This document shows positions 11,201-22,700 of a DNA stretch of 64,000 bases, piece after piece. Positions within the stretch are counted from its first letter, which is position 1. The number at the start of each line of letters is the position of its first letter. Source of the DNA: Saccharina japonica. Its lineage: Eukaryota > Sar > Phaeophyceae > Laminariales > Laminariaceae. The position numbers and the translations under genes were made by a program. The notes beneath the pieces were generated by a model. It was not told the DNA's origin and searched no databases. It saw only the letters and a list, made by a program, of their open reading frames with translations. The stretch is taken from NCBI GenBank assembly GCA_008828725.1, contig MEHQ01004572.1, positions 1-64,000 of the forward strand, given 5' to 3'.

Positions 11201-14200
11201 CGACTGGAATTCTCTTGGCAACACGTGTATGCCACACGGACAGCTAAAGGCATTTCTTGGCTGCTGCCTGGTAACGTCGATTGTCTTCGCTCTGGTGCTC
11301 TTACCTCCCCCTGGCTAGCAGACGAAGAAGCGGACGTAGACCCCAGGCGTTTCAAGAACCCGGTTAGCCCAGCACGGATGGGCGTGGTTAAGGACGGGAC
11401 ATACCCCTCCCCCGCACCGACCCGCAGTTGCTGTTCTGGCTGCTTTTGCTTCTGCTGCTGCTGCTGCTGCTGGGTTTGCGGCTCTGGACGGCTGCGAACA
11501 CGACAGCGGTCAGACGATACGCACCGAGAGGGGCATGGGCACAGTTGCGAGTTGAATTGGCTGTGCTCACGTCTCGCGTATGGGCGCTCGTTTGTAGTAT
11601 TTCTGTCGCTCGGGAAATCCATGCTAGAGTTCCCGTTGCGTCCTACAGAACCCCGTCCCCTCACCAAATCCCGGCAGGTGCAAGGAACGCACAGCAGTGT
11701 GAACCGGTGTGCTCGTAAAAGGCGGGGGACGGGGGGAGGGACTTCACCGGTATTTTTATTCGGTAGTCGACTGGAACGTTCAGCAAGTAAAAACAAACTG
11801 CACACAACTACCACGCAACGTTTGTCGCGTTAATGTCGTGCAGAAAAACCAAGCGTACACGCATAACGGCCTTCAAGCAACGACCGTCGTGTGCAACAGC
11901 AGCCAGGAGCGACGCCATTTCGAATGTTCTAGCATGCCGGCAACAGCGCGATGTCACAAGAAACACGGGTCATGCACAAACCGTGGCGGGGATCCGCGCT
12001 CACCGACTCGCCGATGCACCGGAAATGGCAGTCGTGACATTGCTGTCCGCATCCTTGGCCTCTTCCGCTGATTTGTTTTCCTTTACCACCCCCTTCGGCT
12101 CCCGCCACAGCGCTTCCAAACAGCTCAGTTTCAGCGAATGTCCGCATAGCTGCTCGCTTAGCTCTTCCATCCTGGTAGTCAAAAACGAAAACCGTCACGA
12201 GGTGACACATTGGGTGTTAGTTTCCTTTTGCTGGTTCAAGCTCGACGCTCTCGCAAGCGAACAGGGCTAGCGCACGACGGTGTTAGGCTGTCGCCTTGTT
12301 TGTTGGTCTAGACAGCAAGGGGCAAGACACCGAAGCGGAAAATTCCAAGTGAGGCGGTGCCATTCGCGAGCATGCATATCTGTCATTCGCTGCAACGACG
12401 AACATGGGTGGACTTCATACAATTTCTTCTACACGGTGAGGGCTGGGCTACGCTGACAGCACACACAATGACAACGCCTCTATGTCGCTGTACCTCCAGC
12501 TGTCGTACGCACCTGTTCTCGGAGTTCTCTTGCCGCGTGTTTGTCGAGGCCGCCCCAGACACCAGCTCCCTCACGATATCCGCAAGCTCTTTCACCTTCT
12601 CCATCGACGCTGACGGCGCAGCCACAGCGGGCGCGATGTCGACGGACGGTGGTTGTGGATCCAATCGTTCGAGCTCTTCGAGCTTTTATTTACAGGAGAC
12701 ACGTGTGTGAAGCGGCCGTGGGGATGTGAAAGCGGTGAGGCAGCTGAGCGTGGAGGATACGGTTCAGCGGTAATGAAAAGGCCGCCACACATACGAGACA
12801 GCTCAAGGTGATGAGCACTACCCGAGGGGGGGTGTCACATCCCTAACGATCTACGCTGACACTTGCGAGCATGGGCGGTGTACGGGGTCGGGCACGGGGG
12901 GCCTCAATTTCTCTCGTGCATCCGGTCGTTTTCCTTGCGTTGCGTCAACCTGCTCTGGGACAAACCCGATCTACTGCACGCAAAATCAAAGCTGACTGGA
13001 GCAGGCAAGTCCCGATCACACCGCCTTTCCCAACGTCGGACGGAGTTAGCGAGCGGATTGAAACCTGCAAGCTTCGCTTCGCGCTCACTGCTGTGTCGTT
13101 GGCCGTTTAGAGGACGGCGGGGGCGTCGCGTCAAAACTTTCATTTTGAAACAACTTTGATCTGCTCGAATGCCCCTATTCTTGTGACGCCTACGTACTGT
13201 AACACCCTTTCCACAAAACGCCAAACGCCAAGAAGGCGTGAGCCAACCAACCTACACGAGAAATCCACAAATGTATAGGATGCATCCCGAGCGGTGATGT
13301 ACACCCCTTCCTCTCCGTTGAACCGAGTTCTTGCGCCGTTCACCTTTTTGAGTCTGTCGTCTAGATCTTGGGTCACCGCCGCACGATCTGACTGAAACTT
13401 CAACGCCTGTTATTTCGGCGGCCGGGAGGTATGCGCGAAAAAATCGGAATAGGTAAGGTTGTCTGCCGATGGCTTTTATCAGGTAGGTCTCGGCGGATCT
13501 CAGGTGGGTTCGATTTTATCGAATCCATGTGCCAAATTATATGTATATTGCAAGAGTGCCGTGCGATCTCAGAACAAAGCTGTCTTCCCTGTGCCCATAG
13601 AGTGAGAGATTGGAGACCCACTGTCCTTCCTGTTTTCTGGGTAGTTGCAGGCGAAGAGCAGCACCACCGAAAAAAAAACTAGCTCATCGTACACTTCTTT
13701 CAATCCGCCTTCACCAACCGAACAACTTATACCTGTTGGCCCAACCATCCACCGACGACCCACCTGCTGCTCGGCCGCTTGCCGAGCTTCCCGCAACCTT
13801 CTCTCGCACAAGTCGTCCATGCGACTGAGACCGTCCGCGAGCTGCTGCTTCAACGCCGACATGTCGTCTTGGAGCCCCGGCACATCTGATTGAGGTTTCG
13901 TCGCCGTGCCAGGTGGGGGGTATTTACAGTATTACGCCCTGTACCAGTAGCCGACTTTTGGATTCGTATGGGGAGGAGCTTTCCTGCAGTAATGGTGGTT
14001 GATGCCCTATCTACTGAAAACTCGACATCTAGCTTGCCGGGGGGGCGACCGTTGCTGCATATTGCTTACTGGTCGTCGTGCTCCTGGCCGCTGCACCCCC
14101 CCCCCGTTTAAGCGACACCTACTGATGGTAATATCCTTCCTTCGTTTCGTTTTGTGACCGATGCGGTAGTGATACTTCTCCGCCGAAGGAAAGGCAGCGG

Positions 14201-17200
14201 TTCCGATTTGTTTTCTGAAAGCAACATCGGACCGACAATTTTAACAAGTTCTACTAAAAGTGTCGATCAGGAGACGACGGAATAATCGCACATCGGCTAA
14301 TGTCCAAGCGCGGCTCAGCTCCGATTATTCTTTGGTACTCACGAAGGCCACTCAGAATGCCATGCATCGGCCCTGTGCGCAGCGACACCACTACTGGAAT
14401 GATAACGCCTAAAGTTCGTAGTCAACGATCCCCCCGGATCGCTGCTTTGCCATTACCGCAGGTTTTCACCCCGCATCACAAGTGCACTGCCTCGGAAGCA
14501 GCTATTAATAGTATTGCTCGGACTGGTCGTCTGTCTAGTCAAACATCGCGAGCTGCTGGTACTGTAATCAGCGTCGATGAAGACGAAGCGCGAGAGACAC
14601 GAAAAAAACAACCATCGCGGTTTCTGCAACAACGGAGTCTCACCCGCGGAAGCTTCTCTGCCAGACCTCCTCAGCGTGCCGAGGGCAGAATCGTAAGTGC
14701 CCAGCCATCGCTCCACCTGAAACCATGGTGCAAAACGGTTGCCACACGCATAACTCAGCGCCGACATGCTCACGTCGTCCAGTACGAGTAGCTCGTGGCG
14801 TCGTCGTCGATCGTTTCATCCCCGACAGTCGAGGCAACGTGCTTCTCTGAGCTTAAAACCACGAACAAAAAAATAATTGCTTTGCTGCCCCGGCTTGGAC
14901 ACACTCGCTTGGATGCTTTCAATCAACAAATATAACCCAGCATCCGGCACACCCAATTCAATCATGGAGAATGTCGTCCGGTACAAGGACCTCATAAACG
15001 CGGTGTCTCACTATCCGATATAGCTTCGACGCAATCCCTGGCTTTTCTCCGCAAGGCCCCCTTACCTCGGCGAGACGGTGTTCGATTTCTCTCTTCGCGG
15101 TGACGGAGGCCGCGGCAGCCTCCTCCGCCCCGCGCGCGACCTTTGCTCGGACGTGCGCTTCCATCGCTGTCCGCAGCTGGAAGGAGAGCGAGAAGGAGAG
15201 AGAGAGAGCGGGTAAACGTATGGGCCATGGTCGTGTTTTTGTTGGGCTGGCGGAGACGCCACCAGGTCGCAAAACTCAAAATGATCACGCATCATACGTT
15301 TTGCGAAGGCTTACGCAAATACATCGTTCGGGCTGGTAAATCGTGCACAGAACTTGACTTCTCCTTTCCTGGAAGAAGTGCGAAAAAAACTAGGTTCGAC
15401 AAATATCCCCTGCGACCATACAACATTGTTTCTGGATGTGTAATATCAGCCCTCGCACAACCCAACCCGACAGCTGCGGGCTGGCTGCCTTTGATCTCCC
15501 ATTGGTTTCCTCGTTGGCCACTATACGAAACAACCCCGGAGACGAGACGAGACGACCGACCGATAATGGGGATGTAATGTGGCGCGACCGTTTTGCTTAC
15601 CTCCTCTCCTTTTGCCGCTGCTACATCTTCTGCGGTCGTTTTCACCAGCGCCTTGGTAGCCTGTGGAATAACCGGTTCCGTCGCCCCCTCTTCGAGCGCT
15701 AACAGTCGCCTTCGGATTGTTCCAATCTCTTGCAGAAAAAGCTCCTATTCATAGATTGCGGGGCAGGTGGTACGCGTGAGGAACAAGAAGAAAAAAAAAC
15801 TTTGCGCGGATGTCACCACCGAATTTCGCCGACCGTGCGGCCGTGATCAACATCGCTCTTTTCACGATTTCCACGACTTTGGATAGCAAGAGCAACAACC
15901 AGTCGTCCGTGACCAGACCGTCCGACCGTCGCCACGAAAACAGTCGGTGTGTACCTACTTGGTACGTAGTTACCGATGCCATAGTTACGCTGGTTTCGTA
16001 CTCTTGTGCTCCGGGGCGACGGGGGTGGGGCTAATCAAAAGCGCCTACGCCACTTGCATCTGCTTGGACGTACACTTTATGGTGTCATCTCTTTCACCGT
16101 TGTGTACGGCGGCGTACGATAATACACGATACGACACACGGCACAACCAACCCCGTCTCACTCTCACTGGCGCGACGGCCGCCGCCGCCGCCGCGTCTCC
16201 CGCCTTCCGCGCCGACTTCAAAGAGGCCGCCAAGTCCTCCTGCTCCACCGCAGCCTCGTCCAGTGCTTTTTGCTGGTTGTGGGCGCGGCGCGTGAGGGCT
16301 CGGGCGTTCTCGGACAGCGACGTCAGGGAGTCGTCCGTCCGAGCGCACCACCCCTCGCGGTCCGCGCGCCACTTCTCCAAAACACCGAGAGTACTCCTGC
16401 AGCATGGTTACATTGCGTTCGAGCTCGTCGTTAATCAGAAGAAAGTGGCAAGCGTAAGCGGTCGCAAGACTACGGTGTAGCCCCTTGCGCCTGAGACGAC
16501 CGACGCATCGTGCTCCCGTGGTCGGCGGTCATCCTGAACAACAAATATGATATCGATCGATGCCGAAACGCTGGTGCCTTAAACATCTGCGGCATGATCG
16601 CCATGTGCCAGAAAACAGAGCGCGTGCTCTCACGTTTCCGCCGTGCTCTCATGTTTCCGCTCGGTCGGTCGTGAAAACAATCCTGGTACATACCGTACGT
16701 GGTCCGCGATCGCGCGCAAAACGCTGCTGGCACGGGTTAAATTTTTCCTCGAGGTGTCTGGAGTGGCGCACCTGCTTCGCTCTTCGCCAGCCAGTATCTG
16801 CTCCAATGTGCCCGTGTGCGACTTCGTACTTGCGTTGCATTTGCGGAAAACTTCCCCCAGGCTGGAAACCTCCTCGGCAAGTTCCTCGACGCGATGCCGC
16901 AAGTGTTCAACGGCCCTCTCCGCGATAGATACTCGGTGGTCGACCTGCAGCGCCGAAAATGCCAGGTAGGTAGTTAACGTCATCCGTACCCGTAGCAAGC
17001 ATCAGGAACAAGTTGAGTCTGCGGCATCATAGTACTGCTTGCGCGGTTTTGAGAGGCGAGCGATTCCCTCGGCGTGCGGAAAAGGTTGTACTTAAAGAAG
17101 ACTTGGTACGAAAGGATGAACACACCATGAACCTCGCAACGTCATTGCCTCCACAACACGAGAATGCTATTTTTATTTTGTATTTTGTATTTTTTCTCCA

Positions 17201-18342
17201 TCCCATTTATTGTCTTCGCCCTTCTTTCCTCTCTCCCTCTTTAGTCGTAACTCAGATCCGGGGTCACGAAGGCGCTCTCACAGCAATTGTTTATTTTTTT
17301 GTTTTCGCAAATAAAGTCAAAATTTCACCATGGTGGGATTTGAACTCGGGTACCAATGCTATTATTACAGTAGTAGCATTTGAAGCTGACCACTAGACTA
17401 CCACGGCGATAGGTCGGACATTGACAGAACGCAGCTGCTGTTGCGCCTTGCACGGAGCCACCCCCCTCAGTGGGCAGTAGCAGCAAAACGCACCCACGGT
17501 GTTACAAATGTATACCAACCGGTACGACACCAGGATGCGTCAGCCAGGTAAGATCTCAACGCGGTTCGTCGTACTGTGTGTGTGTGTGTGTGTGTGTGTT
17601 CTTCACATTAAACCTTCCTTTCTACCCGTCGACATCCAGCACACCCAGTGTCCGTGCCTGTAGATACATATCGTACGAGTGGTCGAATTACTGCTGTCAC
17701 TACTCGTACAACTAATAGTAGTATTACGTACCAGGTATAGAGTACTTATTTGCGTAGTGTTAATAGTCGTATGTAGGTACTATTAATACAACAGCAGCAG
17801 GTACGTACCAGGTACCAGATACGAAGTGAAAGTATAGCACACCAAGGATCAACCTCGACACGACGTACAGCAGTACTTCGTATAGAGTACAGCACAAAAT
17901 ACACCAGAGTGCTCACATCTCTCCGCACAACCGTCTGCACTTCCAGCTTGACCCTGTCCTCCAAGCCGTCGATCCTGGCATCGTGAACCCTGGCGCCAGC
18001 GAGCCTCGAGAAAGGGGGCGGTGGGGGTGCCATCAACGGGGACGGGCAGCCGCCACCACCGCCGCTCGATTCCTTTACGAAGGACGACTCGTCCCACCCC
18101 TCAGATCCACGGCGGTAAGACGCGCCCCGATCGCCTCGAAACGTCGTCGAGGCCGATCGCAGCGGGGTTGTTGAACCCCCCCTATATGGCGAGGATAAGC
18201 TGCCATATGGTGATGGCGCGCTGCTAGATTGACGGTGGTGTCGGGAATATGCCGAGGAGCTGAGCGTCTCGTGCGCCTGGTCTATGAGTCTGGCGATGTG
18301 TTGCTCCCAACCGCTTCCCATGCCATGCGCCACCGTACACAT
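8218..18342 (-). CDS. Large coiled-coil protein with acidic Ser-rich tail, 13 exons, family unknown
   Basis: Exons from 5' to 3': 18342-17917, 16944-16772, 16396-16168, 15744-15601, 15176-15066, 14716-14644, 13885-13764, 13406-13344, 12682-12513, 12171-12004, 11491-11305, 10791-9751 and 9153-8218. All junctions are GT-AG, the phases agree, and the sum (3843 nt) is a multiple of three, giving about 1280 residues. Residues 1-142 are Ser/Arg/Pro-rich. About 143-560 are predominantly helical, with heptad-like stretches such as VEHLRHRVEELAEEVSSLGE, TDDSLTSLSENARALTRRAH and MSALKQQLADGLSRMDDLCE. A Gln/Lys run follows. The last 660 or so residues are acidic, Ser/Gly/Glu-rich and probably disordered, with acidic SDEDDDDNDF and SSDDELNID patches. 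I do not recognise the family; a structural, centrosomal or trafficking scaffold is only a guess. The weakest junction is the acceptor at 12682, where a small extra exon could lie between 13344 and 12682. Confidence 0.75.
11441..11472. repeat. CTG triplet run coding Gln in the coiled-coil gene
   Basis: A short ctg run codes seven Gln followed by KQKQ on the minus strand, at the boundary between the helical part and the disordered tail. Confidence 0.7.
17326..17408 (-). tRNA. tRNA-like sequence, probably a pseudogene
   Basis: On the minus strand a 7-bp acceptor-like stem (CCGTGGT with ACCATGG) encloses an A-box-like TAGTCTAGTGGTC and a B-box-like GTTCAAATCC, the two internal promoter elements of tRNA genes. 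The middle can form an AATGC/GCATT stem, but its loop is too long, and the T stem pairs poorly. The loop contains CTGTAA, like the anticodon loop of tRNA-Tyr, possibly with an intron. It lies in the first intron of the coiled-coil gene. A decayed tRNA or a tRNA-derived SINE head is more likely than a working tRNA. Confidence 0.35.
17574..17599. repeat. (GT)n microsatellite
   Basis: An uninterrupted tg dinucleotide run of about 13 units in the first intron of the coiled-coil gene. Confidence 0.95.
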
Positions 18343-19772
18343 CGTGTGTGTCGGATTGTATATTTATTTTGGCCCCACCAGAGGCAGCAACGAAGGGCGG
18401 CAGACGCACACGAGGGATCCCAATCGTTCAGTAGTGACCAAGGCAATAAAGTCACCAGGCACCAACCAGGCAGGCGACAAGCTACGATACTCTACACACT
18501 ACATACACCTTCTACGTATCGTACCGACATCCTATCGTACCGACATCCTGTGAACTTTAGTAGATATGGCGGTTTCACATTCTTGGCAGGCCTCGCAATG
18601 ATATGGAAACCTCTTTGTCGCAAACAGCACACAGAGCAGCAGCGGCCAGTTTGAAAGGTTAAAAGTGGCCGGCTTTTCCCTATGGCGTCCTTCGTCGTTT
18701 CGCTGAGATATGTGGCGAGGAGACCACCCCGTGCTCGGAGCACACTCAGGTACTACACGTCAGCAATACTTGCGCCCTAGCTTGTACGATTCAGGAGAAA
18801 TTCTCTTGCGTTCTGATGAACTTTCAGGTCGTTTCCAGTGTACCAGAGGTACACAGCAGCAGTACACATGGATGCACGATTGCACGACGGCATTGATTGC
18901 ACACAGCAGACAGCAGGGGACCGGTTGCGTGTGGCCTCACACTATCAGGCGCATCCGAGGTGCATTACGAACCTCTCAGTGGATCGACAGTTGCAGTTGG
19001 ATGGTGGTTCTGTAGCGCCTGCCGAGCTGATCGTAGGTTGCCGAGCAAAGTGAAAAAGATTGTTCTTATTTTTCCCTTTTTTCTTTTTTCTAGCCTCTCT
19101 CTGCGGTTGTCAAATGTCTACAACAACGAAGAGGCCGTGTGCTGTATACGAGCTCGTACTACAACAGCAGTAGCCCCCTCTGCCTGACAGCAATAGCAGC
19201 CGTAGGCTCAGCTGCCCTCGCGCTGTCGTGCTGGCTGTCACGAGTTTGGCCGCAGATGGCAGTACCACCACGCTTCGAAGTGGTACGATACACAGCCCCC
19301 CCCTCCTCCCCTGCCGCTGCTCTGCGCGCGCCATCGCACAACATGAGAACGAAACCCATGTTTCACGGCGCTGGTTGCTCACAGCTCACAGCTCACAGCT
19401 CAAAGCAGGCTGAGGATTGATTGCATCGCCGTGGAATTGCACGTAAACCCACTCGAAGCTATCCGTCATGACCTCTGTTGTGGCCTACATAGCCCCTATT
19501 AATAGAGCTCTTACTAACGTATATTTAGCAGCTTTATACGTACTGTACTTGATATTCGTCACTTACTGCTCCGATGGCGTACATAATACTTTCTGCCCCC
19601 CCCCCCCCTCTTCTTTTTTCATATCCCTATTCCCCCCCCCCCCCCCCCCAGTCCATGAATATCGAGAACACCCCCCCCGGTCTATGGCCATACCACTACG
19701 GCCATGCATGACATGAGCACCCCCTCAACCCCGCCCCCAAGCTTCCCCCCCTCCTTCCCTCCTACCCTCCAG
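18343..19772. other. Divergent region between coiled-coil and RCC1 genes
   Basis: It must contain the coiled-coil promoter (minus) and the promoter plus first exon(s) of the RCC1 gene (plus). A short ATG-started stretch at 18710-18748 followed by a gtacta donor is one possible first exon, but nothing proves it. A 16-base unit atcgtaccgacatcct is tandemly doubled near 18515. Later come C runs (19597-19650). Confidence 0.4.
19681..19724 (+). mobile_element. C-tailed short repeat, 3' fragment
   Basis: This carries only the family terminus tctatggccat...gccatgcatgacatgag followed by cacccc, just upstream of the first recognised RCC1 exon. Confidence 0.6.
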
Positions 19773-22700
19773 GTTCCTTCCAAGGAAACTCTCTTTGGTC
19801 GTCTCGGGCGAGAGCGTGCCACCACGACGCCTACCGCGCTGCCCAGTTATGAGGCGTCGGGGGCTCGAGCCATCTCCTGCGGGTCGGAGTTCACAGCCCT
19901 TGGTGAGGGGTTACGTTTCCTGTTGATGTTACTTACGGTTACGTTTCCTGTTGGTGTTTTTTTCCAGTTAGGATTAAGGTGACGGTTTCAATGTTACGCC
20001 CACAGTCGCGCTGATTGTAAAATAACGGCCCTCTTACTCCACAGTATTGTTTTGTTTTGTTTTTTTTAACTTTTGTTAGCAACCTTTATTGAAATCTTGT
20101 TGTTCCAAGTATAGATTGTTTATGTACGTACGTAGCACGGGTGCGGTGGTGTCTCTCTGTAACGCGGTTATCATTTGTATGCCCCCCCTTGACGGCGGTG
20201 GTGAGGTTTGGAGAGGGCAAGGTGGGACGAACGCGAGGGCGGGGACGGTTCCTTCTTGTCAGCACACCAGTACACAGGCGTTTTGATGTCCGATCGACCG
20301 TCGGCCACGCGTTAAACAGGATTCACTTGTAGAAGTGGGGGGTGGGTAGGAGCACTTATTGGGAAGCTTAAGCTTTCCAACTGGAGCATGACTCTACCCC
20401 CCCCCTTCCATCGTCTCCGTTGTGACGCTTGCATCGGCGGGTGAAAATTAAGCCGATGTCTCACCCTCCCAACCTCGAGAGCTCCCATTAATACCACGAC
20501 TCCCCCCCACCCCTGCACCCTCACCTCCCCACCCCCCCCTGATTGGTGAAAACCTAACGTGCTCCGTCCAGGCATTGTAGGGATGCGAGGGTCTATGGTC
20601 ATACGACTACGGCCGTGCACGACATGAGTACACCCCCCCACCCCCATCCCCACCCCTTGCTTAAAAAATCGGACACTCGAAAATAAAAACTAAACGCCGC
20701 TCCTGATGACGTCGCAGTGACAACGGAGGGCAAGCTGTTGACGTTCGGCTCCAACAACAAGAAGGGGACTCTGGGCTTCGGCTCTGCGGAAGGGAGAGAC
20801 CGGCACGTGATGCGGCCGGTTCCGGCTTTGAAGGGCGTTGATGTGGCTTCGGTGGAATGCGGGTGAGGGAGGGGCGGGGGCGGGGGCGGGGTCGGGTGGT
20901 CACGCACTTCGCTTGGTAGAGGTTTGGGTGGTGGTGGTGGTGGTATCATAGGTGTTGATGGTAGGTCGTGGTGGGGATGGGGGTGTTGGTAGGGGTGTTG
21001 TTGTTGATGTTGGCGGTGTTGGGGGTGGGGGTGGGGGTGGTTGGCTGCCGGCGTGGCTCCGAGATGCGTGGAACGGTGCCCCTGTGCGTCGTGCGCGTCC
21101 GGGCGCCTGTCTACCTAGGGGGGATCACAGCAAGGGCGTGTTTTGTCTGCGAGAGTTTTTTTCCCCTAGAAAAGTTTCCCAGAATGTATCCCAGGAATTA
21201 TGGGTGCGCGAATGGGTGTGCGAGAGCTCATTCTCTTTTTTATCAACGCTAGACCGTAACATCAAAAAAAGGGTATGAAAGACTTTCAAGCGAAGGCGTG
21301 TATGCCAGTCGAGCGTGTGTGTGCGCATGCGTGTGTGTGTTTTGTCGTAAATATGTATCCCTTGCCCCCTTCGCGGGTACTTGCGTGTTTCATTTAATAC
21401 TATTCGGTACTGGCCTTTTATTAATTCCTTTGGCCACGCAAAACAATCCGAGCTGCTGTGTACGATGTGCGACGTAAGGAGATGTACGTACAACACGCGT
21501 CCATCATGCTGATCCTTGTACTTGTTACACATTTGTCCAATTAATAGAACTTTGATAACACCGCACTTCTCTCTCGTGTTTTTGTTATTATAGCTTCTTT
21601 CACTGGAGGCCGGCCCAATATGAAAAATAAAAACGTGCAAAAAAACGGACGAAAATCGGTTTTGGCCTTCCGAAATTCAACCGAAATGACCAACAAACCG
21701 TCTTAATACAGTATATATATACCTCCGGCACCTCACATGTATACATACTCTTGTGTACCCTTACACCGATTAAAAAAAAACTCTCGACACTTGGCTGAGT
21801 CACCTGCTGTTTCCTTTTTTTTTCACGTATTTACGCCACCCACGCACGCTCGCACAACTTATGATGACGCATGGAATGGTTCAGGACTCACAGCGAACAA
21901 AAACTGAAAACAATAAACTACAACAATTACAAATTCCTTTTTCCAAAAACACATCAAACACGCCTGCCAGGGAACAGCACTCCGTTGCGATCGACACCCA
22001 GGGCGTCGCCTACAGCTGGGGCTGCGGGGGGTCTTCCTGGGACGGGGCGGGGTCTCTTGGGTTGGGCGACCTGGAAGAGACGAAGCACATCGTTTCTAGT
22101 CCGACGGAGATAACGGCGCTCAGCAGCGTTGGGGCGAAGGTGGGGCGGTAGGAATTGGGGGGGGGGGGGGGGTGATGAGGGAGGCAGAGAGGTGGGGAGG
22201 GAGAGGGAGGGGGGGAGGGAGGGGAGGGAGGGAAGGAAGAAGGGAAAGAAGGAGGGACCAGTTGGGACCTGCAGTGGGGGCCGAGGGTTGGCTTAGGCCC
22301 GCCCACCCGCCTGAACGAGGTCATTTTGTTTATCATTTTGCTGCCGTGGTGGAGGGTATATACAGTGACCGGAGGTTAGATGCGACGACTCTTCCGTAGT
22401 ATGAGGATTGCACCCACCCCCCCACCCAGCGCATTTCGCGTTCTCTCAACGAATTCCGTGCGCCCCCCCCCTCGCCTCCTATAGGTAGCCAAGGTGAGCG
22501 CGGGAGGAAGCCACACCGCGTTCCTTACCACCGACGGGGAGGTGTGGACGTGCGGGAGGGGAGAGTACGGTCTGTGCGGAAACGGGGGCACGGAGGACCA
22601 GCTGACGCCGGCGCCCCTAGATTCGTTCGACAACCAGATCATCGTGGACGTTCAGGTGCGAGGGAGGGGGTTGAAACCGAAGTTTGGAAGAAGGACTGTG

